DNA of 64,000 nucleotides from NCBI GenBank assembly GCA_034670405.1, contig JAXDDX010000010.1, positions 2,938,001-3,002,000 of the forward strand. The letters are read 5' to 3'. Shown one piece after another: positions 37,143 to 47,790 of the stretch (position 1 is the first letter of the stretch; every line of letters starts with the position of its first letter). The translations under genes and the position numbers were made by a program. The DNA is from Hoplostethus atlanticus. Lineage: Eukaryota > Chordata > Actinopteri > Trachichthyiformes > Trachichthyidae. The notes under the pieces are model-generated. The model was given only the letters and a program-made list of their open reading frames with translations, searched no databases and was not told the DNA's origin.

Positions 37143-37581
37143 TACGTTTACATGAACACTATAATGCGACAATTGCCAAAACTCAGACAATAATGCGATT
37201 AAGCTGTGGACGTGACAAAAAAAGGAGAACAACGTGAGCTAGCGTCATGAACGTGTAGACATGTTCTGATTGGTTTCTATAAATGAAAGGAGAACCAGAT
37301 ACCCAGGATTGAAATATTGCAAAAATAGTTGAATAAATATGTGTGAGCATTGGAAGCAGTGTGTAGTGTTTTCCTTTTTCATGATCCTACACTCCAGTAC
37401 CTGCTAAAAATGTCATTGGGAGGTGTGTATGCCTTGCTTTTGGTATCTATTAATGAAAATCAAACTTAAAGAAATGTTATTAAGGTGTATTAAGGCGCTT
37501 ACACAATAAGAGTATGGTGTTTACATGGGTTTTGCCTTAATTGCGTTACAATCACATTATTTTGTGTGCATGTAAACGTGG
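37143..37581. mobile_element. MITE-like element with long imperfect terminal inverted repeats
   Basis: The left end is TACGTTTACATGAACACTAT and the right end, reverse-complemented, is CACGTTTACATGCACACAAA. Inverted similarity extends about 45 bp inward (left AATGCGACAATTGCCAAAAC; right AACGCAATTAAGGCAAAACC). No coding capacity remains. The ACGTTTACATG terminus is familiar from short fish DNA-transposon derivatives (recollection). The target-site duplication is not clear by eye. Its right end lies only about 90 nt from the exon I acceptor. Confidence 0.75.
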
Positions 37582-37670
37582 TCAGTCTCTCTATCGGTCT
37601 TTCTCTCTCCCTTGGAGTCTTCTGTTTTTGCTCCTGTGTCTAACCTTCCTGTTGTCTTTCTTCCCACCAG

Positions 37671-37814
37671 GGCCAGAAGGCTGCAACCTGTTTATTTACC
37701 ACCTGCCCCAGGAGTTCGGAGACGCGGAGCTCATGCAAATGTTCCTGCCTTTCGGCAACGTCATCTCCGCCAAAGTCTTCGTGGACCGAGCGACCAATCA
37801 GAGCAAATGTTTCG
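37671..37814 (+). CDS. celf6: CELF exon I (144 nt): first two-thirds of RRM3
   Basis: It completes the Gly of REG and reads [20 protein letters not shown], then [20 protein letters not shown] and TNQSKCF. RNP2 of RRM3 is NLFIYHL. The exon stops one base into the Gly of RNP1 (KCFGFVSF). The acceptor is ttcccaccag after a T/C tract and the donor TCG|GTGAGT is good. Phase is 1 in and 1 out. FGDAEL with ISAKVF is closest to CELF6; CELF3 has FTDSEI and CELF4 has ISSKVF. Confidence 0.97.
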
Positions 37815-38539
37815 GTGAGTCAAAAGTCAACCGGGGGAAAAAAGAAATAATCCATCGGGATGAGAAACTTACACGGTGGCTGTGTTTGGCAATCTTCTCA
37901 TGCCCCGCGTTGCTTTCTTGCAATTAATGTTTGCTTTCCCTTTTATTCCCTGTGTCTATCCTAATCAAGTCGCAATTAACATTTTAAAGGTGGCGTTACA
38001 TGCCACTGAGCAGGGAGGCGAGAAGGGAGATAGAGAGGGGATGCACACGTGCTACACTCCCTGGCTTCATCTCATTGGCATATCTAACAAGATAGTGGGC
38101 TTGGCAAGGGGAAGGGCGGGGATGGGGAGTTGTAATCACCGACAATTGCAGAGGCCAAGCTCACCTTGTGCCATCACACTCCACAAGACCACCATCCCAC
38201 CATGAAACCCTCATAGCTATTGACCCAAACATCTTTCCGCAATTGCCATTTACTCCACACATCTATTCATCACCCTCTCTATCAGACCATTCTTAATATA
38301 ATCACTACCCCCCCCCCCATTCCCAGCCTCCTTCACCCCAGAGAAAACCATCCTCCCAGACACCCCATCCTCCAGCCGGGCTACCAACACCTCCCCTCCC
38401 ATCCTCTCGCCTCCCACACAGCAAACCAGTTCATCAGGGTGGAGGAGGTGCAGGTGGAATCAGTGGGCTTAAAGAGATAATAATAGACTGGTGTGGGCCT
38501 TGCTGTTGATTCAGTTGGACAGCAGCACCCAAGGGACAG

Positions 38540-38543
<4 letters not shown>

Positions 38544-38606
<63 letters not shown>
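38544..38606 (+). repeat. (GA)n microsatellite
   Basis: About 31 uninterrupted GA units. Confidence 0.97.
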
Positions 38607-38608
<2 letters not shown>

Positions 38609-39187
38609 ACTGGCTCTTTTTCACTTTCTCTTCAACATGGCATGTTTATGAGGCTTTCACTGTCTTTTCTTTCCCTGTCTGTCTGTGTCTCTCTCTCTCT
38701 CTCTCTCTCTAACATGGCCTGTGAGTCTCTGTGCTCTCCTCTAAGCATATGCCTCTTGCTATCACTATCTGTCAGTCAACGAGGGGGAAGGACAAAGGGG
38801 CGGTGACCTCATCTGTCTCACCGGCTTATTTTTCTCGGCTATTAATTAAGATCTTGGCTGAAAAACAGTAATTTAACCCACGATTCTTTTTTTTTTTTTT
38901 ACTCCTTTCTCCCTCCTTTTTATAGCGGGAGCCCCGGGGCTCTTGTGTAAGACATTAACAAATTAGACGGAAGATAGCTAAGTTATTAGGCTCCTCCAAG
39001 AACGTGGAACGCTTCATCTTAAAAAATTGCGAGCTTAATGTTAGTGTGGTTAATGGACATAGCCGACACACATGCCAAGTGTAGATAGATATACAACCTC
39101 TTTCATTTTTCTGTACGTTATAAATACACTGTATCATTTAATATTATTCCTGTATCCAGGTACACTTGAGGTCATGTCTGGAAATGC

Positions 39188-39188
<1 letters not shown>

Positions 39189-39219
<31 letters not shown>

Positions 39220-39220
39220 C
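39189..39220 (+). repeat. (TTA)n microsatellite
   Basis: About ten TTA units, A/T-rich surroundings. Confidence 0.93.
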
Positions 39221-40788
39221 AAAATATATACTTATATATACTTACTTTTTGAAACACACTCTTTCTTACACACACACACTTTATTGAATAGTCTATCTGC
39301 TGTGAGCAAGCATAAGAGCATCACAGTACAAACATGAACCTAAAAGCCCATGGAGACGTGCATGGCAATTTGTCAGGATATCATATCATGTCATATTGCA
39401 CCCGTGCAATATCGAATCCAAACCATAATCACATTAATTGCCCAGTGTAATAAATGTATGGGAATTTGGCTTGGTCACACTGGTGCAAAGACATATAGAC
39501 ATCATTTGAGAGTTTCACAGTATGTATGGTACATGGTACAGGGACAACAGGACCTTGTATGCAGTGCAAAGGGATGGACAGTAGATTATATAATATCTTG
39601 CAGCGACCTTACCATCAATTGTTCATTTCCAAAACACTATATATTCATATTGGTGTAAAAAGATTCAAGTTCATCATTCAATATCATATCCAGTGTCAAA
39701 TATAAAATATAGAGGATCCAGTCTGTAGACTTAACTTACCTACTATCCTTTAAAAAGTAACATATTGTGTTTTAAGTTTGTGCTGTCAATCACTAGTGAG
39801 TTTTTCATGTTTTTCAAAGGATGTCTATCTTGGGGGATATTGGAATAAAATAAAGTCATATATTCGGTTAATTATATAGTTATTATTGTTTAACAAGGCA
39901 GAATGGGAGAAACAACTGACTCCTGCTAATTTAAACAGAAACATCTATTCATCTATGGCCTGATTTCCCTGATGCAGAGATGAACTATATTTTCACTGGT
40001 ATTTTGAGTCTCTCGTGGAGATAATCAGACATCACTCTCTGAGATGGAGTGTTTTCCGAGAAGCTTGAAAATTTGAATGAGGTGAAAAAGTCACTGGAGG
40101 AGGACTTTAAGTATACTCTTATAAAGGATGTATCACTGGGGGAGCACTTTGAGTACACTCTTAAAGGAGTTAGCGTTTTCAATTCATACAGGAGTCTAGT
40201 TTAGTTTAGCATAATTATTTGCACTGTGATAAAGCAAAGGAGTGATGTGGTAAAAACAATAAACAATAAAATAATGCAATAAAATACATAGAGGAGAAAA
40301 CATTTGTGCAGGTGAGATTAAGAAAACCCCAGAGGCTTTATAAAAAAACACATCTCATCTTAAAGCAAACAAGAAAAGGACTAGAAGGCATAAGTGACTT
40401 GGATCACAGAATGACATCAGAACAGTAGTTGGGTGTGTTGCCTGTGTTATTTTTCAACACAGCATGTGTTGATAAAAACATATATTTACACGGCATATGT
40501 TATCAGCTAACGTTGCATTGAATAGTAACACAAACGCGTGTCATCCCAAACTAGACATGACACATGAAAGTGTAGGCACCATGCAGGTTCCCAGTTGGGG
40601 AGGAGGTATACGGTTGTGTATGGCTTAGCTCGGGAGTCTGTAGGGATACGACTTCATTCTTAATCCACTGTGTTTAGCAGTCAATATTGACATTTAAAGG
40701 TGATCAAAGCTCACCTCTTTAAGAGGAATTACCTGGATTTAGCTGGAAAATTAATTTCGAAAGGTCCTCTAAGAATGTACTGACACAC

Positions 40789-40796
40789 ACACCTAA

Positions 40797-40839
<43 letters not shown>

Positions 40840-40881
40840 CAGAAAAAAGCATCTAAAAAAAAACGTTTTTATTTTAGGTGT
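40789..40881. repeat. Foldback with (TA)n loop
   Basis: ACACCTAAAATAA at 40789-40801 is perfectly inverted at 40869-40881 (TTATTTTAGGTGT), enclosing about 19 TA units. Related pieces ACACATCTAAAATAA (about 40897) and TTTTATTTTAAGTGTG (about 40993) suggest one degraded terminal-repeat family. Confidence 0.75.
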
Positions 40882-41035
40882 AGAAAGGACTGACACACAC
40901 ATCTAAAATAAAATAAACCCCTATGCTTGTTACCCCTTGAGTGTTATATACACAGTTCAGAGATGCTTTTTCATCTAAAAAGGGGATTCCTGTTTTATTT
41001 TAAGTGTGTGTGTGTGTGTGTGTCACTTGCATAGC

Positions 41036-41104
41036 AAAATCAACACTATGCCAGTGTAAAAATCAACACTATGACAGTGTAAAAATCAACACTATGACAG
41101 TGTT
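41036..41104 (+). repeat. Tandem repeat, 3 x 23 bp
   Basis: The unit is AAAATCAACACTATGACAGT plus GTA. Three copies start at 41036, 41059 and 41082, with one substitution in copy 1 and one at the last base. Confidence 0.95.
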
Positions 41105-41275
41105 TCTAGTCCACACCCATCAGAGTTAGCACCCGCCCCACATCAGCTCTATGAGTGAACAAACTCTCCAATCAACACTTCAAATTATTATTAAATTATT
41201 GTCACTAAAAATCACTTACTAACACTAGAAGATTTGCTGTGTGGAAGCTTCCCACAGTCTTTTTTGTTGTCAATC

Positions 41276-41301
41276 GGGGGGGGGGGGGGGGGGGGGGGGC
41301 T

Positions 41302-41337
<36 letters not shown>
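41276..41337 (+). repeat. Poly-G (24 nt) followed by (TG)n
   Basis: Twenty-four consecutive G at 41276-41299, then about 17 TG units at 41304-41337. In the CELF pre-mRNA this gives a UG repeat, a motif class bound by CELF proteins and TDP-43, and a potential G-quadruplex. Confidence 0.95.
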
Positions 41338-41338
<1 letters not shown>

Positions 41339-41711
41339 CACATATTTAACATATTGTGAATCAACAATCATAATGACATTACAATCAAGCACAAAAAAAC
41401 ATGAGTCCATTCATAAAACAATCCAACAAATCCGGGAACAAACAACAGTCCAGCTATTTATATATATTAAATTTCAAATAATAGGTTTATATTAAAATAG
41501 AGCAGAAAAAAGACAAGCAAAGATACATTACTCAGCAGCTGAAACATATACCACCCACTTGACCAGCCACTTGACCTGGGCCATTGCAGCACTTCTCACT
41601 CCTAAACTTTGTCCTCACAATAATGTGTATTGTGCAGACATTTTTTTGGTATGGGCAGTTCCAGTGAGAACCAAACCTCAAACACTGGCAGTGTTGGTGC
41701 GGTGCACTACC

Positions 41712-41965
41712 GGGCCCGGTGCCAGGATGAGGTGACTGAGGGGGCTGTTAAAAATTGCAAGGGGGCAATTGTTTTCATAAAATAAAATTCATTGATTTAA
41801 CCATGCAATAGCCTCAGAAAGGCTAAATAGCAACACATAAGGCTACTGTTCAATATCAAAGAATACCTTTATTAATCAGAGCACTCACATAAGGTAGCAC
41901 TTATTTATTTTTGAATTTATGAACGATAACGATTCTCTGTCAAAATCAGCAGGGGGAGACGCGTA

Positions 41966-42033
<68 letters not shown>

Positions 42034-42299
42034 CCTCCTGTCTGTGTTGCTACAATGGGGGGAAAATGGAATTAGGGCCGAAAGTTGTATTTACAACCAT
42101 GAAAAGCAAGCAGGCTAAGAAACTGAACTAAGTGACGTGTCTGTCTATCTATCGATCTCCTCCGCTCCGTTTCAGTACTATGGACAGCGCCCTAGCATAC
42201 ACCTATGCACATATTTTTCTATAGATACATGAAACAGAGGGGGCAAAAATACAACTGAGGGGGCTAAACCCCCTTAAGACCCCTCGTGGCACCGGGACC
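41712..42299. mobile_element. Nonautonomous DNA transposon, 588 bp, with TIRs and 10-bp flanking repeats
   Basis: The left end is GGGCCCGGTGCCAGGATGAG and the right end, reverse-complemented, is GGTCCCGGTGCCACGAGGGG; the first 13 bases match at 12 positions, with weaker similarity inward (GAGGGGGCT repeated near both ends). Both sides are flanked by GTGCACTACC (41702-41711 and 42300-42309), a 10-bp target-site duplication. Internally there is a ~58-bp CT repeat and no coding frame. A 9-10 bp duplication would fit a MULE-like family better than hAT (8 bp), but the ends match no family I can name. Confidence 0.8.
41971..42028 (+). repeat. (CT)n microsatellite inside the TIR element
   Basis: Twenty-nine uninterrupted TC units. 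Confidence 0.97.
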
Positions 42300-42559
42300 G
42301 TGCACTACCCATTGAGTTACACAGCACCACACACTAAATGCTTTTAATGCACATTAAAACACATAATAGCACTGAATAATGCCTAACCATAACTGTTGGC
42401 ATTTGTACCTTGCCATGAATGACTAAGTCAAGTGTGGTTAGCTCTTGTGAAAAGTGCTGTTTTGCGTAAATCATCATCATGCAGCCCTGGGCAGACCACA
42501 TTAGCATTATAAGTTGGGTGCTCTGGATTTACCATCCCACACATCCCCACAAAGCTTTA

Positions 42560-42800
42560 CACTGCAAAAAATGTCCATTTTGACCAATATATTTAATCGT
42601 GTCATCAGTCTTACAGTCTATTTCCTAAAATAAGTTAAATAATTTGCTATTGGGATGAGATAATTGGACTTGTTTTCAATGCAACTCTACTTATTTCAGG
42701 AATTCTCTTGAATCAAACGACATTATCTTGGGGAAAAAAGGAGAATTCTGGAAACTGGAAACGTGAAATTATCTCATTCTACTTTTATCTTAAAAATAAG
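42560..42800. mobile_element. Foldback/MITE-like repeat beginning CACTGCAAAAAATGTCC
   Basis: CACTGCAAAAAA is a terminus I recognise from abundant short fish DNA elements. Internal inverted arms occur (GATGAGATAATT about 42653, AATTATCTCATT about 42767). The expected opposite terminus TTTTTTGCAGTG was not found, so the copy is partial. Related text occurs at about 58596 and 62792. Confidence 0.4.
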
Positions 42801-43583
42801 ATATTGATATTGAATACAAGATTTAATGACATGTTACAATATAATAAAGTTTCATTCAAAAAGGAGATTCCCGCTCTCCAAAGATATCCAAAAACTTACT
42901 TTACAAAATGATTGATTTCACAAAATGAAAACAAATGACTTGTTAAAGGTCAGCAAAGTAACTTAAGACAAAAAAGATGCTGCTTACTGACTGCGTCCTT
43001 TTTGCTTTTAAGACACTGAATGATAAACATAAGATTAGTATTATTTATTTAGATTGGAACTCTTCAATGTTTGTATTCTTTGCCATCTTCCTCTACACTT
43101 GATTGTAACATACAATCACCTTTTTGGTGTGGGGATGCAAATGTGAGGTCAGGAGATTTATTAAAGCAAGAAGTGAGTCAGGATGAGGGTAGGGGAGTAT
43201 GTGGGGGGAAGGCGGGGTGGGGGTGAGGGGATCGGTGCCAACTGACAGGCCCTTCCCTGCTCAGTTTGTTTAAAGGGTTTGTAAAAGCAGCAGCCTTATC
43301 TCACCCGTGCTGACAAAAGCCTGCCCTCTCCCCCCAAATTAAATTGGACCCATAGCGGCGTGATCAAATCAGCTGGCAGGCGGAAAATTCGGGCCGTCAA
43401 TCATGGAGTTGTCTGATAAGAGCAGGCAAGGAGTCCCAGTGTGGAAAGCTGTGGGCTCATTCCGCCTCGACACCCAGGTGATAACTCAGAGCAGCAGGCA
43501 CCTCCGTCCTACACACCTTGCTCCTAGCATCCCACCGCGACCCCCATGCCCTTACTCTTTACTTAGATACATACACAGCGGCA

Positions 43584-43615
<32 letters not shown>

Positions 43616-44048
43616 TGCACGCATTGCAACCCTGCTGCTCTTGTAAGACATACAACGATTTACTTGCAAATACATACGCAGTAAAACTTCTTTATTCGCT
43701 AATCTTTTGTTCTGGACACCTTTTTTTTTTCATTCTCTGTTCAAGTTAGACAGTTTTTCTATTACCTCTTCTTACGTTTTGATTTTTTTTGGATATCTGT
43801 GTCATTAGCCATTATGTTATTTCATGTAATCATCATCTCATCATCATCTTTTTTAATTAAGAGATTTTCAATTTACTGAAAAGAGAATATCTGTTGTTGT
43901 GAAGTAAAAAGGGTCTCCCCTTTCTCTCCCTGTACTTCCATCTCTCTCTTCATTTCTCTCCCTCCGTTTCTTTTTTACCTCTCTTTAATTTGACTTCCTC
44001 CCTGCTTCCCTGCCTCCATCTCTCTCTCTTCCTGTGTTCTTGTCTCAG

Positions 44049-44176
44049 GCTTTGTGAGTTTTGATAACCCGTCCAGTGCTCAAGCCGCTATCCAGGCCAT
44101 GAATGGCTTTCAGATAGGCATGAAGAGGCTGAAGGTGCAGCTGAAGCGGCCAAAGGATGCCAACCGACCTTACTGA
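44049..44176 (+). CDS. celf6: CELF exon J (128 nt coding): end of RRM3 and stop codon
   Basis: It completes the RNP1 Gly and reads [20 protein letters not shown], then [20 protein letters not shown] and Tyr before TGA at 44174-44176. RNP1 of RRM3 is thus KCFGFVSF across the splice. [19 protein letters not shown] is the near-invariant C-terminal helix and strand of CELF RRM3, and the DANRPY end is shared by CELF3, 4 and 6. The acceptor is ttgtctcag. Pro-Ser-Ser (DNPSSAQ) replaces the usual Pro-Ala-Ser. Confidence 0.97.
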
Positions 44177-44198
44177 CCCCTCTGCCGTCCATACCCAG
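44177..44198 (+). other. celf6: Start of 3' UTR, ending at a candidate donor
   Basis: Only 22 nt after the stop lies CAG|GTAGAGT (GT at 44199-44200), a plausible 5' splice site. A 3' UTR intron so close to the stop would not trigger nonsense-mediated decay (rule of ~50 nt). Mammalian CELF genes, as I recall, have 12 coding exons plus a noncoding last exon, which fits. If the site is unused the UTR simply continues. Confidence 0.4.
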
Positions 44199-46497
44199 GT
44201 AGAGTAACACCCATGCCATGCCATGCCTGTTCTCAAACCTAACACTTCTGTCCACTACTTGATAACTTGATTTGCACAGTCTTCTTGCTGGATGTGGATC
44301 TGTGAGAGTGAATTGCCTCAAATCTCAATTTAACCATAATGCATCAACAGTGAGTGACATTCAAACAAAGTGGCCACTTGTTAAAGTAGGCAAGTGTGGG
44401 CTACAATTTTCAGAGCGGTGGTCAAAGTAGGGCAGGATGGGCAAAGAGGAAACTACACTGTTCCAACCTGCCAGGCATCAACCCGTTCAGCAATCACCCC
44501 GGCTAATAGATACCAATGACCCATCATTTGCCTGTTAGCATTTCAGTGTTAGACATCGCGTCACTATGCATAGTGTGTAGAATTGGCCCCCTGCCTTAAT
44601 GGATGGAAAATGTGACTTGCAATTTGTATGATTTCAGTTTGGCATGCTTTTAGCACAGTATTAGCTGTGCAAGTTGACAGGGAATCGGGATCCAAATTGC
44701 ACTGACCCTCTTCACAATTGGCCTCTTGAGATTTTTGTCAGGTGCCGTTGCTCCACAGAAACTAATTGTTCTTTTGTTTCTTATGGGCTCTGCAATCTAA
44801 TTTTTTACCTGCGGGATCCTACAGTGCAAATTTATGACATCATCAATATCCAGCCGTGCATAATTACCTGTCTACTGGGGATGAGGTTGTGAATCGATGC
44901 AAGTTGTTAAGCTACAAATTTACAATAGCCAAGGGCAATAATTTCTCTCCTAAAATAACCCAGGTTAGATTGTTGTCAGCTATTTAGCTAAATCCAACGG
45001 CCAATTTTTGCTTATAGGAAAATTCACTGAGGAGCTGCAAAGCAATGCAGTGCAGATTTATAATAATGTTGACTGTTGAGGAGGGTGATGGGTGAGTGCA
45101 AGACGTTTAAGAGAACAGCCTATGCTCACGATGTCTGGACTAAAACTAGACAGACTAAAGGCTCTCAATGGATCAACTCACTCACTCTATAAAGGTCTGG
45201 TGCTTGCATATGGGAAATAATGCCAGTCCCCAGTAAGGCTTTTTCTGCAAATGATATTTCACCATTCTGGACTGAAAGAGTCATAGCCCATCCATAATTC
45301 ATAATTCCATAATTTTCTTGCATCGTTTTTTCCCAAGGACAAATGTACAACATCTTGAAGGAATATCTTAACACTGTGATTTTTAGTTGGTAATTATTCT
45401 TCATTGGACACTTTTCGCATTGTTAGGATAAAAAAAAGATTCTACATTTGTTCTTGTGTTCTCTTGTTAGCATTTCTCAGTGAAATCAAGGAACATGGCT
45501 ATAACGACAACCTTGCAACCAGCTCATTGAAACCCTTGATTTCAGTGAGGACTGTAAAGATGTTAGCAAGCCATTTAACAGGAAAATGTAGAATGTAGAA
45601 AAGTGTTAGGTGAAAGAAAATAGCTACGTTTCGAAATGTCAAGCTTTCCCCTCAGGTCTAATATAAGTTTGAACTGCATTATGTGCTGTTTTGACCTGTT
45701 TTATGATGCTGCAATTTTTATGAAAGCATGCAGTCATCGATTAGTGTAACTAAGAGATTCTGCAGATGTCTGGTTATATACCCATCTTTTGCTGATAGTA
45801 TATCCACAAAATAGAAATGGTCAACATTCAATTGTCACATCAGTTTATCCAGAAAAATCAGGGCTTTTGCACAAAATACCAATAAAGACCATAACGAGAT
45901 GATATAGAAGTGATCTACTTAAAGAAGCACCCACCATCCCTCAATAAAGACCACTCTGTCAGTGTCAGGCTTGATTTAAAGATTCATTGCCCATCCATTA
46001 GGAAGTGCAGCTGCCAGTGCAAAGTAATATAGAAGCATATTATTTTCACCCTATTGGCTAGACAGGTTTTCATTCCAATAACATGAGCCCGGATCGTATT
46101 TTTCCAAGAAAAAAACTCGCACAGTAATACCATTTGTTTGTTTTACATTTGACTCTCTAAAAGCCACAAGCTGACATTAATGGAAGGTGGTATGCAATAC
46201 AAATGATAGATGCTCCCTTTATCCCTTGCCTGATAGCGTTTGAATAGAGCAGCGTCCTGCTAATTGAAGGGAGGCTTTCAGAGCAGACACCCTGAGGAGA
46301 GAGGGAAAGGATTTTGATGTAACACATCAATGAGGGACAAATGAAGAATATCCTGAAGCATTAGAAGACAGGGCAGTCATTGAGACATACTCAGAATGTA
46401 TCCAAGTACTGTCATTTCCAACAATAACATTCTGTCACAGACATCATCAGGAGACGTGTGTGTGCGTGGTGTGTGTGTGTGCGTGGTGTGTGTGTGT

Positions 46498-46531
<34 letters not shown>

Positions 46532-47500
46532 GAGGGGGGTTATTTGATGTTCTTTTTTGTCTCTGGTCTGGTTCAATCCATCTCTGTTTTTTTTTTCTTC
46601 TGTTATTACACCTCTTCTGTTGTTGTGTTGAGGAAAACCAATAGACCAAAACCAAGACCAATCCCATGAAAACATAAAAGAAAAAAATGATATTGTATGG
46701 CCCTAGGTTTGTAGATCCTTTAAAATGATGACAGGTTTTATAGAAAGAAGCTGTATACATTTTGACCCATTCATGGCCACTTTTAACAGGGCAGCCGGTA
46801 GAACTGAGGAAAGTTGGCAGTAAGGTAAAGTTGAGTTGAACTATAAACGTTTTAGATGATAACATTAAAAATACCAGAAACTTTTAAACGCCACTACATT
46901 ATAAGAAAATATAATGATGAAAAAAATATTTCTGTATTACTTATGTAGATAACTTCAGAGGGCCTTTTTTTCTAATACTTATGATTTGACTTTTGGAAGT
47001 TGAATTAAAAACACGATCCAACAGCATTCTCTTCTTCTGGTCTCAGGAGCCCTGCTGCTCTGAAATTGTATTCTGTGTCTTAAAGATAAACTTAATGCAA
47101 AATGGCTGAAGCACTCACTGTACGGCCACCCTCATAGCAAACAATGCAAGGCAAATCCAATTACTGTAGGCCGGACAAGTTTCTGAAATATGCATTTTGT
47201 GCCTTAAGGTTATCTTTGTGAATATAAAACATCAATTCAACCTTTTAACCTGTAAATGTTTTCAGTCTGAGACTATTTTACAACCACTTTCAGGCAGAAG
47301 GAAAGGCAATTTTTTGTACTGTGTTGAAGATTATTTCTTCTCTTATTTCTGTTTAATTTGTTGATTTTTTCCCCCCTCTTTTTTTGTTTTAGTTTTATGG
47401 TAATAACCACAATAACCTCATTTGATTTGTCAGGCAGAAAATCTGACAGTGTGGAACAAATATGGAAGGGGTGCTTTGAATTCTGACTCAAGGAAAAGAA
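44199..47500 (+). other. 3' UTR or 3' UTR intron, no coding sequence
   Basis: I see unique A/T-rich sequence, a TG repeat at 46456-46530, and no coding exon on either strand. A candidate acceptor (cttcttctggtctcag, next base 47047) is present. Short open frames here are not conserved-looking. Confidence 0.6.
46456..46530 (+). repeat. (TG)n microsatellite with GCG interruptions
   Basis: About 35 TG units, interrupted three or four times. On the transcript strand this is a UG repeat, a candidate CELF or TDP-43 binding region. Confidence 0.95.
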
Positions 47501-47549
47501 AATCCCACTGTTTCTTTTCTTCTTTTGCACCCCACCAACCTGGCAACCT

Positions 47550-47790
47550 GACACAGCCAATCACAGTGTGAGATGGCCTTTCTTCGCTATAGCCACACCC
47601 ACCCATACCAGTCATGGGGCCAAGTTCCCACAGCTGTAAGTTGAACCCATGGTGTCATTTTCTTTTGGATGACGTCATGTGGTGGGACTGTGACTGCGTT
47701 GCATGACGTGGCGTTGATTGGTATCTCTATATGAACTCCATCTCTATATTCTGCCCTCCTTTTATATATATATCTATATATTTATAATGT
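47550..47790 (+). promoter_or_regulatory. Promoter-like cluster: CCAAT, CRE, half-CRE, inverted CCAAT, TATA-like
   Basis: CCAAT occurs at 47557-47561. A full palindromic CRE, TGACGTCA, is at 47670-47677, a half CRE TGACGTG at 47704-47710, ATTGG (inverted CCAAT) at 47717-47721 and TTTATATATATAT at 47761-47773. Order and spacing resemble a CREB-responsive promoter with a start site about 47790-47800. No gene follows that I can recognise, so it may be chance, a noncoding transcript promoter or an enhancer. Confidence 0.3.

Larger units (their letters stand above)
32756..37670 (+). other. Intron H-I (4.9 kb)
   Basis: It contains copy 2 of the 65-bp element, CA-rich tracts at 33605-33735, an antisense Ty3/gypsy relic (34151-36120), a Gln-rich open stretch around 36611-36772, a CT repeat at 36988-37022 and a TIR element (37143-37581) ending about 90 nt before exon I. 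Confidence 0.85.
37815..44048 (+). other. Intron I-J (6.2 kb)
   Basis: It holds a GA repeat, a TTA repeat, a TA repeat inside a foldback, a 3 x 23-bp tandem repeat, a 24-nt poly-G next to a TG repeat, the TIR element at 41712-42299 and a foldback repeat after 42560. It ends in a C/T-rich tract and ttgtctcag at exon J. No coding sequence was recognised. Confidence 0.8.
3107..44176 (+). other. celf6: CELF-family RNA-binding protein gene, 3' part (10 coding exons, RRM1 missing)
   Basis: The ten exons A-J join with compatible phases into about 370 codons ending in a stop. CELF proteins bind U/G-rich RNA through three RRMs and act in the nucleus (alternative splicing) and cytoplasm (mRNA decay, translation). 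Visible are the end of the RRM1-RRM2 linker, RRM2, an Ala/Gln/Pro-rich divergent linker and RRM3. The exon sizes (49, 129, 80, 144, 145, 150, 63, 81, 144, 128 nt) follow the usual CELF layout as I recall it. Adding roughly 110 residues of RRM1 gives about 480, near CELF6/CELF4 length. Features favouring CELF6 are SEGRGE before RRM2, GMLGKQQ in RRM2, [12 protein letters not shown] and FPQQP in the linker. CELF4-like stretches also occur ([16 protein letters not shown]). The DANRPY ending excludes CELF5. Family assignment is near certain; the paralogue is a judgement by eye. Confidence 0.93.

Noticed and set aside
43403..43684. Possible extra celf exon before exon J
   Set aside because: A donor-like cag|gtgata exists at 43476, but the text matches no CELF segment and exons I and J already join in frame.
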